64,000 nucleotides of DNA from positions 1 through 64,000 of the forward strand of contig JAMPGX010000010.1 of the NCBI GenBank assembly GCA_023663725.1, written 5' to 3'. This DNA is from a bacterium. Lineage in GTDB: Bacteria; Bacillota; Clostridia; Lachnospirales; Lachnospiraceae. The position numbers and the translations under genes were made by a program. The notes under the pieces were generated by a model. It searched no databases and was not told the origin of the DNA. It saw only the letters and a list, made by a program, of their open reading frames with translations. The number at the start of each line of letters is the position of its first letter. Positions within the stretch are counted from its first letter, which is position 1. Shown here piece by piece: positions 37,324 to 46,074 of the stretch.

Positions 37324-38694
37324 CTATTTTCCTCTGCGGGTACGGTTGCGATGCCTTTTGGCAGACCGTATGATCTGTAACACCATCATCAGTGCCAGCA
37401 ATGCCAGTGCCGCCAACAGGCTTACCAACAGAAAATCCTGAATGCGGATACGGTATCCAGAGTCTTCCTCCTGCCCTGTCTCACTCCTGCCATCCAGCCA
37501 GCCGACGGATACAGACTGACTCTCCGACTCCTGGTCGGTAACACTGGCACTGTCCACTGCGGTTCCCATGACTTCGAGGCTCTCAGGCTCCTCCCTTCGG
37601 GGCTTTTGAAAGACGGAATATCCCTCCAGCACATTGCTTTCCGTGGTCAGTTCAAACTGATTATACGCTTTGATACGGATGCGGGGGCTGATGCCCTCGG
37701 GAATGTCCAGCACTATCTGACATACATCCTGATATTCCCCCGTCAGCGTATTGCTGCCGGGCCAGACCTGTCTGGGGGAATAGGTAAGCCCTCCATCCAC
37801 ACTGTAGGCATAGTAAATAAGTGGACTGTCATAGTCGGCCGCCGACACTTGAACCGTTGCCTGCAGGGAGTCCGTATAATCCTCCGAAATGCGTTCAATG
37901 CTGCATATCTCCGGCGGCGTGGAATCCTGCAGGGTGGATGGCACTACCCTGTCGGTCGCCATGGCATACACTTCCCGCAAAAAAGGCTCCTGTGGCTCAC
38001 CGCTGTTATCTACGCCCAGACTACTGCTGGACAGGCCCAGGAAACGGGCGATGGCGTCCGCATCTTCATAGCCAAACGCCTCCTGCTTCTCCTTGCTGTC
38101 GCAAAAGGGATAGTCTCTCACCTCGTCCACATGACAGTGCTCAATGAGAACCGCAGGGATTTGTCGTGCCACCGATTCCCGCAGAATTCCATAGTAGTCC
38201 CCCTTAGTACCTCTGCGGGTCTTGACTCCCCGAATAAAAAGCCCCTTCTCCTGAAACTGCGCAAGCAATGTACAACCGAATTGGTAACCGTAGGCGTTGT
38301 AGGGCGCTTCCAGAGGCACCCACACCTCGGAGCCAAACAGCTCGTGCTCCTCCGAGGCATTGTAATGAATACTGAACAAAATGTCCGCTCCCACACTCTT
38401 GGCATACTCTGCCCGATCCGCAAGGCTGGATTTCACATCGTCCGTGCGAGTCAGATACACTGTGACGCCATCGTACTGGGTCAGCCGCTCATACAGCGCC
38501 AGCGCAGTGGTCAGTGTCATCTCCTTTTCGCAGAAGCCATTCTCTGTGGTTCCTTCATTATCCCCGCCGTGCCCTGGATCAATCACCACGACAATATCGC
38601 GCCCCGACTGGCTCTGCCAGGGGGAGGCGGCGACAGACAGCGGCGTCACGGAGAACAAAACTCCCACCAGCAGCGTCAGAACCGCCCGTCTCAT
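37324..38694 (-). CDS. N-acetylmuramoyl-L-alanine amidase (Amidase_3), membrane-anchored
   Basis: 456 aa from the ATG at 38694: signal peptide (MRRAVLTLLVGVLFSVTPLSVAA), Amidase_3 zinc domain (IDPGHGGDNEG with the first His, EKEMT with the Glu, SIHYNAS with the second His, IEHCHV with the catalytic Glu), then an Ig-like region (~260-370), a low-complexity S/E stretch, a C-terminal membrane segment (about 425-447) and a basic tail. An alternative ATG at 38748 has a better ribosome binding site but would place a terminator hairpin inside the gene. Confidence 0.88.
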   Translation of the reverse strand: MRRAVLTLLVGVLFSVTPLSVAASPWQSQSGRDIVVVIDPGHGGDNEGTTENGFCEKEMTLTTALALYERLTQYDGVTVYLTRTDDVKSSLADRAEYAKSVGADILFSIHYNASEEHELFGSEVWVPLEAPYNAYGYQFGCTLLAQFQEKGLFIRGVKTRRGTKGDYYGILRESVARQIPAVLIEHCHVDEVRDYPFCDSKEKQEAFGYEDADAIARFLGLSSSSLGVDNSGEPQEPFLREVYAMATDRVVPSTLQDSTPPEICSIERISEDYTDSLQATVQVSAADYDSPLIYYAYSVDGGLTYSPRQVWPGSNTLTGEYQDVCQIVLDIPEGISPRIRIKAYNQFELTTESNVLEGYSVFQKPRREEPESLEVMGTAVDSASVTDQESESQSVSVGWLDGRSETGQEEDSGYRIRIQDFLLVSLLAALALLALMMVLQIIRSAKRHRNRTRRGK

Positions 38695-38699
38695 AGAAA

Positions 38700-38724
38700 A
38701 ACCGGTTTCTCCATGAAACCGGTT
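38700..38724 (-). terminator. Terminator between the coiled-coil gene and the amidase gene
   Basis: A perfect 9-bp stem (38700-38708 with 38716-38724), 7-base loop; on the minus strand TTTTTCT follows and the amidase ATG comes at once. It may attenuate amidase expression. Confidence 0.75.
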
Positions 38725-38734
38725 GTATTTTCTG

Positions 38735-39328
38735 TTAAAGTTCCTCATCTGCATCCTCAACATTCTCAAGCACCACATCCTCATACTCCTCCGCGGGGTG
38801 AAGTTCGCTTCTATTGGACTGGATAATATCCCTATAATGGTTCATGGAACCGATCAGGTTCTCATATCCTGTTCTGGCGGACTGGCTGGCCGAGGATATA
38901 ATGTTCTCCAGATGCGCCAGCATATCATCCATATACTGCATGGCGGCAGCCCGAACATTGTTGGCCTCTATGGTGGCGTTATCCAATATCTCCTGCGCCT
39001 GTTGGGAAGCCATGGTCACTACCTCATTGGCCTGAGAATAGGCCTGCTGCATGATCTCGTGCTCATTGATCAGCTCGTTGGTATGTACAGTCGCCTCGTT
39101 GATCAGCGCCTCCGCCTTGGCTCTGGCATCATTTAAGATCGCCTCCTTATTGCTGATGATCTTCTGATACCGCTTGATCTCATCCGGCGTTCGCATCCGC
39201 AGATCGCGGAGCAGCTCGTCGATCTCTTCCTTGTTGACGATAATCTTGGTGCTGGATAAGGGCTGATATTTACAGCTGTCAATGTATTCTTCGATCTCAT
39301 CAATTAACTGTTCAATCCTGCTACTCAT
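38735..39328 (-). CDS. Coiled-coil protein (V-ATPase subunit H/DivIVA-like)
   Basis: 197 aa, no signal peptide. Residues ~55-150 are a long alanine/glutamate-rich coiled coil (NDARAKAEALINEATVHTNELI; SQQAQEILDNATIEANNVRAA), the type often labelled ATP synthase subunit B/H-like; it ends in an acidic tail. This family commonly follows coaD in Lachnospiraceae; a role in cell division or envelope scaffolding is a guess. The ATG at 39328 follows GGAGGATTAC. Confidence 0.75.
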   Translation of the reverse strand: MSSRIEQLIDEIEEYIDSCKYQPLSSTKIIVNKEEIDELLRDLRMRTPDEIKRYQKIISNKEAILNDARAKAEALINEATVHTNELINEHEIMQQAYSQANEVVTMASQQAQEILDNATIEANNVRAAAMQYMDDMLAHLENIISSASQSARTGYENLIGSMNHYRDIIQSNRSELHPAEEYEDVVLENVEDADEEL

Positions 39329-39373
39329 GTAATCCTCCATACCTGCTTGATTACCCTGGGCTGCATCCCCCTG

Positions 39374-39859
39374 TTAGCGGTAACCATATTTTTGGTAGAT
39401 CATTTCCGCCTCCCAATCAGGAACACATTTGGCAATGTCCCCGTTAAAGCTTGCAAATTCCTTGACGCTGGTGGAACTTAAGTAGGCATATTCCAGACTG
39501 GTAGTCAGAAATACCGTGTCCAGCGCATCTTTGGACATCTGGCGGTTGGCCTGCGCGATCTGCAGCTCATACTCAAAGTCTGTGATAGCCCGCAATCCTC
39601 TGACCGCAATGTGAAATCCCTTGTCCCGACAATAGTCAATCAAAAGCCCGCTGAAGCTGTCAATCTTGACATTGGAAAGCTCCTCTGTGGCTTTCTCCAA
39701 TATTTTAACACGTTCTTCCACAGAAAACAATGGTGTCTTTTGCGTATTATTCAAAACGGCCACTGTCAACTCGTCAAACATGGGAGCTGCGCGCTTGATG
39801 ATGTCCAGATGGCCCAGCGTCATGGGATCAAAGCTTCCCGGATATACTGCCTTTTTCAT
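39374..39859 (-). CDS. coaD: Phosphopantetheine adenylyltransferase CoaD
   Basis: 161 aa, normal. It makes dephospho-CoA from 4'-phosphopantetheine and ATP. Nucleotidyltransferase motif YPGSFDPMTLGHLDII (6-21) and the ISSTSVKE-like LSSTSVKEFAS near the end. The ATG at 39859 follows GGAGGTATAGAT. Follows rsmD, as across Firmicutes. Confidence 0.97.
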   Translation of the reverse strand: MKKAVYPGSFDPMTLGHLDIIKRAAPMFDELTVAVLNNTQKTPLFSVEERVKILEKATEELSNVKIDSFSGLLIDYCRDKGFHIAVRGLRAITDFEYELQIAQANRQMSKDALDTVFLTTSLEYAYLSSTSVKEFASFNGDIAKCVPDWEAEMIYQKYGYR

Positions 39860-39927
39860 ATCTATACCTCCGCATATCGCAAGCCTGCCAGCGATACTGC
39901 ACACTTTCTTTTTCCGCGGCTCACGAT

Positions 39928-40494
39928 CTATCTGTCAATCTGCTCCGCTATTTTTTTGATAAATATATGCTTATTTGTTTTATATTTCTTTTCCCTCATA
40001 ACGGAAAAACCCATTTCTTCCACATAATCCATCTGGGTGTCAAGTGCCGCCTCCACGATGATCAGGGTGTTGTCCGTCACATAGCGCATCCCTGAAAGCG
40101 CTTCCAGAACACGCTTTTCATGTTCCAGTCCATAGGGCGGGTCCATAAAAAGGATGTCCACCTCTTTTTCCGAGATGCCAGCAAGAGCGGCTACCGCATC
40201 CTGCTTTAGAATCACCGCCCGATCTTCAAAACGTGTGAACTTCAGATTATCCGCCAGGCAACTTAATGGTTCCTTGGCATTCTCGGCAAAATATGCTTTT
40301 CTGGCTCCTCTGCTCAAAGCCTCAATCCCAATGCCGCCGCTGCCGCAGAACAAATCCACAAACACGCAGCCGGGAATGTCTCCCTGCAGGATATTGAATA
40401 GAGTCTCCTTGATTCTGTCCGAGGTAGGTCTGGTATCCAATCCCGAAGGAGTCTTCAATGGCAGACTCCTGGCCGTACCCGCTATCACTCTCAT
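39928..40494 (-). CDS. rsmD: 16S rRNA (guanine966-N2)-methyltransferase RsmD
   Basis: 188 aa class I methyltransferase. MRVIAGTARSLPLKTP is the family N terminus; SAM motif VDLFCGSGGIGIEALSRGA and the catalytic DPPYGLE (N/D-PPY) are clear. The ATG at 40494 follows AAGGAGAAGCGAT. It starts 16 bases after gyrA. Confidence 0.95.
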   Translation of the reverse strand: MRVIAGTARSLPLKTPSGLDTRPTSDRIKETLFNILQGDIPGCVFVDLFCGSGGIGIEALSRGARKAYFAENAKEPLSCLADNLKFTRFEDRAVILKQDAVAALAGISEKEVDILFMDPPYGLEHEKRVLEALSGMRYVTDNTLIIVEAALDTQMDYVEEMGFSVMREKKYKTNKHIFIKKIAEQIDR

Positions 40495-40510
40495 ATCGCT
40501 TCTCCTTGTA

Positions 40511-42754
40511 TTAAGCACGCACTTTTACGCCCTTGGAATCCCTCCGGCCCAGCTTCAAGCTGTTTAGAACCAGGTTTCTGCTCTTGTACTGGATGGACGC
40601 TTCCATGGCATTCTGCGTATAGTATACACCCTCCACCAAGTCTTTGTCACCTAATTTCATACCTCGAACGCCCACAGCGCCTTTTTTCTTTTCCGGAATC
40701 TCCTCGATGGCGAACCGCAGGAAGTACCCCTCCTGTGTCTGAAGTACAATATGCTTCTGCTCGTGGAGGCAGACGATGCTGACCACGCGGTCTCCTTCCT
40801 GGAGCTTGGTCGCCGCCACAGTGCGCTTGCTCACATCGAACTCGCCGCCGTCCACGACCTTCATCATGGACTGGGCCGTGACAAACAGCATCTGGCAGAG
40901 ATTTAACTCCGTCTGGCTGGTCAGGAAGACAATCTGCTCTTTGTCGGAGCTGTAGTTGCTCACGTTGTCGATAGGGATGCCCTTATCTCGAAATTTGCCG
41001 AAGGGCAGATCCATGACCTTGATGGTATGCAGCTGGCCGATATCTGTAAACAGGCATACCTTGCCGGTATTTTTGCATTTGAATATATACTTGTTCTCGG
41101 CGTCCGCGGCGTCCTTGTTGCGCTCGTAGGTGGCCATGTCGATGGTCTTGGCATAGCCGAAACGGTCCATCAGGAACATGATCTCCGTCTCTTCGATCTC
41201 TTTTTCCTTATAGACAGCCTCCTCAACATTCTCTATAGCGGTGCGGCGCTTGCGGCCATACTCCCGCTTGATCTCCTCCAGCTCGTTCATAATCACCTGG
41301 GCCATGGAGTCCCGACGGGCCAGAATATCCTCATAGCGGTAGATGTTCGCCATGGTCTCCTCGTGTTCATTGATCAGAGCCTCGATCTCCAGGCCGATCA
41401 GCTTGTACAGGCGCATCTCCAGTATGGCGTTGGCCTGCTTTTCGGAGAACATGAGCTGAGTGGCCATGATCTTGGACTCCTTGGACTTGAACTTGATGCC
41501 GTCCACCTTGCCGTTTACCAGGCACTCCTTCGCCATGTTTCGATCCTTGGAGCCCCGCAGGATCTCGATGATCAGATCGATCACATTGCAGGCCTTGATC
41601 AGACCCTCCTGTACCTCCTTGCGGTCCATCTCTCTGGCCAGCAGATTGGTGTATTTGCGGGTGGCTACCTCATATTGAAAATCAACCACCGCCTTCAGAA
41701 CTGCCTTTAAGCCCAGAGTCTCCGGCCTGCCGTTATAGATCGCCAGCATATTGACACCGAAGGTATCCTCCAGGCGGGTCTTCTTGTATAGCAGATTCAC
41801 AAAGTTCTCCGGGTCCGCGTCCTTGCGCAGCTCGATGACGATGCGGATGCCTTCCTTGGAGGACTGATTGGAGATATCCACGATATCCTGCGTCTTCTTG
41901 CTCTCCGACAGCGCCGCCACGTCCATCAGGAACTTGGAGATGTTCATACCGATCATGGGATAGGGAATCTCAGTGATGACCACGTTGGTCTTGCCGCCCT
42001 TGGACTTCTCAAATTCCACTTTACCCCTGATCTTGATCTTGCCTGAACCCGTCTCATAGATTTCCAACAGCTCGTCCTTGTTGGTCACGATACCGCCGGT
42101 GGGAAAATCCGGCCCCTTGATGTAGCGCATCAGCTCCCTGGTGGTGATGTTCTCATCCAGCATATAGGCCTTCATAGCGTCTATGACTTCACCCAGATTG
42201 TGAGGGGGAGTGCTGGTCGCCATACCTACGGCGATGCCCTCGGAGCCGTTTACCAGGAAGTTGGGGATTTTCACTGGTAGAACTGTGGGCTCCTTCTCGG
42301 TCTCGTCAAAGTTGGGCATGAAGTCCACCACGTCCTTGTCCAGATCGGCCAGAAACGCCTCCTGGGTGATCTTCTGGAGCCTGGCCTCGGTATAACGCAT
42401 GGCAGCCGCGCCGTCCCCCTCGATATTGCCGAAGTTGCCGTGGCCGTCGATCAGGGGCATCCCCTTCTTGAAGTCCTGGCTCATGACCACCAGGGAATCG
42501 TAGATGGAGCTGTCTCCGTGGGGATGATATTTACCCATGGTATCGCCGACGATACGGGCGCTCTTGCGGTAGGGCTTGTCGTAGCGTATGCCCAGCTCGT
42601 GCATATCGTAGAGTGTCCTGCGCTGCACGGGCTTGAGCCCGTCCCGCACGTCCGGCAGCGCTCTGGCTATGATGACGCTCATGGCGTAGTCGATAAAGGA
42701 CTTCTGCATCTCCTCCGAGTATTCTGTTCTGATGATTCTGCTGTTGTCTTCCAT
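40511..42754 (-). CDS. gyrA: DNA gyrase/topoisomerase IV subunit A
   Basis: 747 aa. The breakage-reunion domain has [17 protein letters not shown], the quinolone-resistance region [14 protein letters not shown] and the catalytic tyrosine in [11 protein letters not shown]. The C-terminal domain (about 500-747) is short and shows no QRRGGKG-type GyrA box, so this may be the decatenating (ParC-like) or second-copy enzyme rather than the replication-origin gyrase. Its B-subunit partner is at 60.0 kb. Ribosome binding site GAGGACAGA; only 22 bases separate it from the membrane-protein gene upstream. Confidence 0.88.
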   Translation of the reverse strand: MEDNSRIIRTEYSEEMQKSFIDYAMSVIIARALPDVRDGLKPVQRRTLYDMHELGIRYDKPYRKSARIVGDTMGKYHPHGDSSIYDSLVVMSQDFKKGMPLIDGHGNFGNIEGDGAAAMRYTEARLQKITQEAFLADLDKDVVDFMPNFDETEKEPTVLPVKIPNFLVNGSEGIAVGMATSTPPHNLGEVIDAMKAYMLDENITTRELMRYIKGPDFPTGGIVTNKDELLEIYETGSGKIKIRGKVEFEKSKGGKTNVVITEIPYPMIGMNISKFLMDVAALSESKKTQDIVDISNQSSKEGIRIVIELRKDADPENFVNLLYKKTRLEDTFGVNMLAIYNGRPETLGLKAVLKAVVDFQYEVATRKYTNLLAREMDRKEVQEGLIKACNVIDLIIEILRGSKDRNMAKECLVNGKVDGIKFKSKESKIMATQLMFSEKQANAILEMRLYKLIGLEIEALINEHEETMANIYRYEDILARRDSMAQVIMNELEEIKREYGRKRRTAIENVEEAVYKEKEIEETEIMFLMDRFGYAKTIDMATYERNKDAADAENKYIFKCKNTGKVCLFTDIGQLHTIKVMDLPFGKFRDKGIPIDNVSNYSSDKEQIVFLTSQTELNLCQMLFVTAQSMMKVVDGGEFDVSKRTVAATKLQEGDRVVSIVCLHEQKHIVLQTQEGYFLRFAIEEIPEKKKGAVGVRGMKLGDKDLVEGVYYTQNAMEASIQYKSRNLVLNSLKLGRRDSKGVKVRA

Positions 42755-42776
42755 TCTGTCCTCTTTTCAAATATAT

Positions 42777-43502
42777 TTATTGTTTCTTTTCTTTTTCATA
42801 AAACTGCACGAAAGCAGCCTTGTCCTTTTCAAAAAGCGCCTCCAGCTCATAGGACAGCACAAAGGGATCGTAGGCCGCAAAGACATTGGGTATGTACTGA
42901 TACAGCTTATCGGCTATCTTCTGCATATGCGCGACGTTAGCTCCCTCCACATAGAATGTCTCCAGCTCGGTGAAGATCAGCAGACGGACGATAAAGGAGG
43001 AACGCCCCTTGCGGCCCACCTGGGCGCAGAGCCAGTATATCTTTTCCCGCGGAATCGCCAGGACTTGTCCCAGCGAATTGCGGTACAGCAGGTAGGAAGG
43101 CAGCAGCATAATTCGCTCTCCGCGGGGCGCCTTTCCTGGAGGAAATTCCTCGGTATATTCGTCTACCAGAACTTTTCCCTCCGCGACCTCACGGTCAATG
43201 ATCGCCGCCACTTCCTCTCTCGTTCTGCCCGGAAACAGAAAGCGCAGGCTTTTGCTGCCGTCCGCTGCCGCCCGGCCGGAGAGGAACAGCATCAACACCG
43301 CACAAACCAACATCAGACCCACGAGAATGGCTCCGCAGAGCACGATCTTTTTCGTCTGGGGGTCGCTTAAGTCTATTTCATCCTTGACCATAAAACCGAT
43401 AAACGCGATCAGAGATACAAATACCAGTAACAAAATAAGAATCATCTTTTTGTTTTTCCCGTTCGCCCGTTTCGCCTCACGCTCTAAAAATCCCTGTTCC
43501 AT
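42777..43502 (-). CDS. Hypothetical membrane protein, 241 aa
   Basis: N-terminal polar 20 residues, two membrane segments (about 22-40 and 55-77), then a ~160-residue cytoplasmic part (RTREEVAAIIDREVAEGKVLVDEY; LFIFTELETFYVEGANV-like core). No family recognised. The ATG at 43502 follows AAGGAGAAAAT. It lies 22 bases before gyrA with no terminator between, so gyrA may be read from the same transcript. Confidence 0.7.
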   Translation of the reverse strand: MEQGFLEREAKRANGKNKKMILILLLVFVSLIAFIGFMVKDEIDLSDPQTKKIVLCGAILVGLMLVCAVLMLFLSGRAAADGSKSLRFLFPGRTREEVAAIIDREVAEGKVLVDEYTEEFPPGKAPRGERIMLLPSYLLYRNSLGQVLAIPREKIYWLCAQVGRKGRSSFIVRLLIFTELETFYVEGANVAHMQKIADKLYQYIPNVFAAYDPFVLSYELEALFEKDKAAFVQFYEKEKKQ

Positions 43503-43551
43503 ATTTTCTCCTTTTCTGAATTGTTTTATATAAATACAGTTTCGCAGTTGG

Positions 43552-44445
43552 CTAACTGAATTTCCGTAAAAAAGAATCCATACTGTCCGCCAGAATACCG
43601 TGCGGATTTTCCTCGAAGATATCATACTGTCCGTATTCACAGTCCACCCATTCGACTGCTCCGGTTTGATTGTTTATCACAAGGGATATAGCGCCTATTC
43701 CGGTGAACAAATCCCCGATCAGCACACGCTCCCCAAAGTCGTTCCCCCCTGTCCACTCGGTAAAGCTGGTACAGATAAATCTGGCGCTGCCCTTGGCATT
43801 GTCACACGGAAACAGCCGAAACTCCGCCTTTCCCTTGATCTTATTGAATGAAAACCATGTGTCAAAGCGCGCGTTTCCAATCGGCAGGGTAAATCCCTTT
43901 GCCGGAATATCCACCTGACCCTCCACTTTCTTTGCGAAGGCTCTGGAGTAAAAATTTCGGACACTCTCATGCAGCGGAAAACCAAGCTGTGTTTCCGCCT
44001 TTTGAAAGTCTGGCGCAACGCTACCCGGACGGGCCGATATAAACTCCCCCATAGGGATCGTCCTGTCAAAGCTGTCCAGATAGTCCTGAAACATCTCGCG
44101 GTAAATGCCGTCCGTCCGCTCCAGATTCTTTTTCACCGCCAGGGGCAGGAGCTGCCAGAGCCGGTCGAGGCATGACTCAAACTCTTCCGGCCCGGAGCTG
44201 TCGCGGACTTTCTGCAACAGCTCACAGAGGATGGGAGCAATCTGATTTATTCTGAAGTCTATTTCACATTTCGTTCTCAGCATATGCAGAGACTTGTTCC
44301 TGGCGGAAGTGGCAAACTCCAGTTCCAGAAGAAATTCATCCTCCGGATTCTCTAAAAAATATTCATTTAAAGTATCTTCATAACCGCGTTCCGCCTCAAA
44401 ACCCGCCTGTTCCAACAATAAGGCAGAATACAACTGTTCCCACAT
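43552..44445 (-). CDS. SMI1/KNR4 (SUKH)-like protein
   Basis: 297 aa. The C-terminal half (about 150-297) has a SUKH/SMI1-KNR4 pattern: APDFQKAETQLGFPLHESVRNFYSRA, FDTWFSFNKI, CDNAKGSARFICTSF and the final hydrophobic/acidic turn. The N-terminal ~140 residues are helical and unassigned. SUKH proteins are often immunity partners of contact-dependent nuclease toxins, but no toxin gene is visible nearby. The ATG at 44445 follows GGAGGAGCGGTT. Confidence 0.7.
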   Translation of the reverse strand: MWEQLYSALLLEQAGFEAERGYEDTLNEYFLENPEDEFLLELEFATSARNKSLHMLRTKCEIDFRINQIAPILCELLQKVRDSSGPEEFESCLDRLWQLLPLAVKKNLERTDGIYREMFQDYLDSFDRTIPMGEFISARPGSVAPDFQKAETQLGFPLHESVRNFYSRAFAKKVEGQVDIPAKGFTLPIGNARFDTWFSFNKIKGKAEFRLFPCDNAKGSARFICTSFTEWTGGNDFGERVLIGDLFTGIGAISLVINNQTGAVEWVDCEYGQYDIFEENPHGILADSMDSFLRKFS

Positions 44446-44698
44446 AACCGCTCCTCCACTGATTTTCAACATAACGACTATTCACTGCGGCAACAGCTAA
44501 GGTACGCCAGGCCACGCTATTCCTAAGCGAATTGCAACCGGATATTCCGCCAACAGGCTTTCTTCAGAATATCCCTCTCTGAATTTAAGAGTGAAATCTC
44601 CGCTGCTTCCCGTACAAAAGCCTACTACTCTGCTCGCTCAAGTAGCCACTTAATTAAGATGCGAAACTGTGTTTCACACTTCTTAAATACTTTTCAAG
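44446..44698. other. Non-coding gap with several hairpins
   Basis: 253 bases without a gene. Stems seen: 44540-44547 with 44567-44574 (8 bp, perfect), 44660-44667 with 44671-44678 (8 bp, one mismatch class pair), and a short one around 44622-44645. None has a clear T tract. It could hold a small RNA or repeat remnant. Confidence 0.4.
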
Positions 44699-44965
44699 TC
44701 ATTGTTTCAGCTTGCTATGACACTTGGCAGTTTCTAATCGATAAACCATAATAGGAAACTCCCCATTATCTCCATAAACAAATACTGTTTTGCATATAGG
44801 GCATCTCCACACATCATATTTTGTTTCAGGTATCATCCAAGGCTGAATACTGTCACAATTAAAAATTTCATCCCACTCTCTGTCTGTATATACTCTTAAT
44901 TGAATATCATTTGGAGCCTCATGATTACTCAATTCAGCTCCACAGGTACATATCATCCTAGCCAT
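44699..44965 (-). CDS. Hypothetical protein with zinc-ribbon-like cysteines, 88 aa
   Basis: Two CxC/CxxC pairs (CTCG at 6-9 and CPIC at about 55-58) suggest a small zinc ribbon; the protein is otherwise polar with no signal peptide. MARMICTCGAELSNHEAPNDIQ is the N terminus. Ribosome binding site GAGGAGAAAATAGA is strong. The base composition is more AT-rich than the housekeeping genes. Function unknown; an immunity-type role would fit the region but is not shown. Confidence 0.65.
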   Translation of the reverse strand: MARMICTCGAELSNHEAPNDIQLRVYTDREWDEIFNCDSIQPWMIPETKYDVWRCPICKTVFVYGDNGEFPIMVYRLETAKCHSKLKQ

Positions 44966-45101
44966 TCTATTTTCTCCTCATGTGTGTTATCTAAAGTACA
45001 TGGCCTATGAATCCGATACGGTGTCAATCATATGGCTTTCGCTGCAGCGACCGCATTGTTTGCCTATGCGGTTAATGTGCGCGACGTATGTATAGTTTTT
45101 T

Positions 45102-45569
45102 TTAACAAAAATATACTTCAAAAAAGAGTTTTTCCTTTTTTAATTGTCCTAATTCCTTTGGTATTCTATCTCTAACTTTAGGACTATTTAGAAGATATTC
45201 TATATATCTTTTCATTTGTATTGTAGTTTCCGGATTCCCTTTTTCCATAATTTCAATATAACATAAATTAAGTTTTTCGAGTATTTCTTTATCAATTTCC
45301 TCCAGTGATGTTTTACCTGTCTTGGTCATAAAATACTTTATCTTATTACTTTGCTTGACAATACAAATATTTAATTCATAATCATATATTTCATATGTGC
45401 CGCCAGATGTTAAATAAAAAGGAATCAATATTATATCTTGAGAAATTTCGAGAGTATAAATATCATCCAAGCAATGTTTTAAATCAATTACGCTATAGTA
45501 TTCCGTACCATTCTTTTCTAACTTGTCTAAACCAATAATCATACTTTTAAGATTAGTCATCTTTATCAT
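45102..45569 (-). CDS. Hypothetical AT-rich protein, 155 aa
   Basis: No family recognised: alternating strands (YYSVIDLKHCLDDIYTLEIS; GTYEIYDYELNICIV) then helices, no signal peptide. The DNA is much more AT-rich than its neighbours, pointing to acquisition. The chosen ATG (45569) and its GGGAG site fall inside a 36-base duplicate of the AAA-ATPase gene's 3' end (45559-45594), so the gene seems to have been joined to that fragment; an in-frame extension to 45683 runs through the fragment and is unlikely to be translated. Confidence 0.55.
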   Translation of the reverse strand: MIKMTNLKSMIIGLDKLEKNGTEYYSVIDLKHCLDDIYTLEISQDIILIPFYLTSGGTYEIYDYELNICIVKQSNKIKYFMTKTGKTSLEEIDKEILEKLNLCYIEIMEKGNPETTIQMKRYIEYLLNSPKVRDRIPKELGQLKKEKLFFEVYFC

Positions 45570-45594
45570 AGCCCACTCCCACCAGCAGGACTTC
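45559..45594. repeat. Duplicated fragment of the AAA-ATPase gene (other copy 46129-46164)
   Basis: 35 of 36 bases match 46129-46164. On the minus strand it encodes VLLVGVGYDKD, the end of the ATPase/nuclease protein, followed here by a stop. It looks like a recombination scar or the relic of a second ATPase copy. Confidence 0.85.
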
Positions 45595-45609
45595 TTCAAA
45601 ACAGTGTAT

Positions 45610-46041
45610 TTAGTAACAAAGATTTCTGTTCCAGTATTCCCATATGTAGACACAGTCAGGCAAACTGTCCGGTAATTCCTCACAGAATTCCAGGAAAGCC
45701 AGAATATTCTCTCCCCGAAGTTCCATATCCTCCGGCGTATAGTCCCGCTCTTTTTGACAGCCCAGATAGCAGCAGCAAATCAGGATACAGGTTTCCAGAA
45801 CCCACATGGTTCTCTGTTTTTCTGTAAAATTCCCTACCCCCTCACTGTATTGCGAGATTCCGCCGTCTCCAAGGATAACTTCATACATGTCTCCCCAGTT
45901 ACCCACACCCTGTTGGTATGTTTCGCAGATGCGGATAGCCTCATCCAGTTGACTGGCATACTTCGACTCCAACTGGCTTTGATACTTTGCGAAAATTCGA
46001 CGAGCAAAACGAATCAGGCGTGCTTCTATATGTTTTTCCAT
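45610..46041 (-). CDS. Hypothetical protein, 143 aa
   Basis: Helical, with HIEARLIRFARRIFAKYQSQLESKYASQLDEAI at the N terminus and an unusual ILICCCYLGC run in the middle. No family recognised, no signal peptide. The ATG at 46041 has AAGGA 8 bases upstream; open frame extends to 46071. It lies 33 bases after the AAA-ATPase stop, same strand. Confidence 0.6.
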   Translation of the reverse strand: MEKHIEARLIRFARRIFAKYQSQLESKYASQLDEAIRICETYQQGVGNWGDMYEVILGDGGISQYSEGVGNFTEKQRTMWVLETCILICCCYLGCQKERDYTPEDMELRGENILAFLEFCEELPDSLPDCVYIWEYWNRNLCY

Positions 46042-46074
46042 TTCGTATTTCCTTACCGCTGTATTTATCAATGG

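Noticed and set aside
44480-44530. Possible third copy of the 32.7/59.8 kb element
   Set aside because: It shares only scattered words (GGTACG, GCTAAGG) and lacks the 16-base core and the pairing arms.
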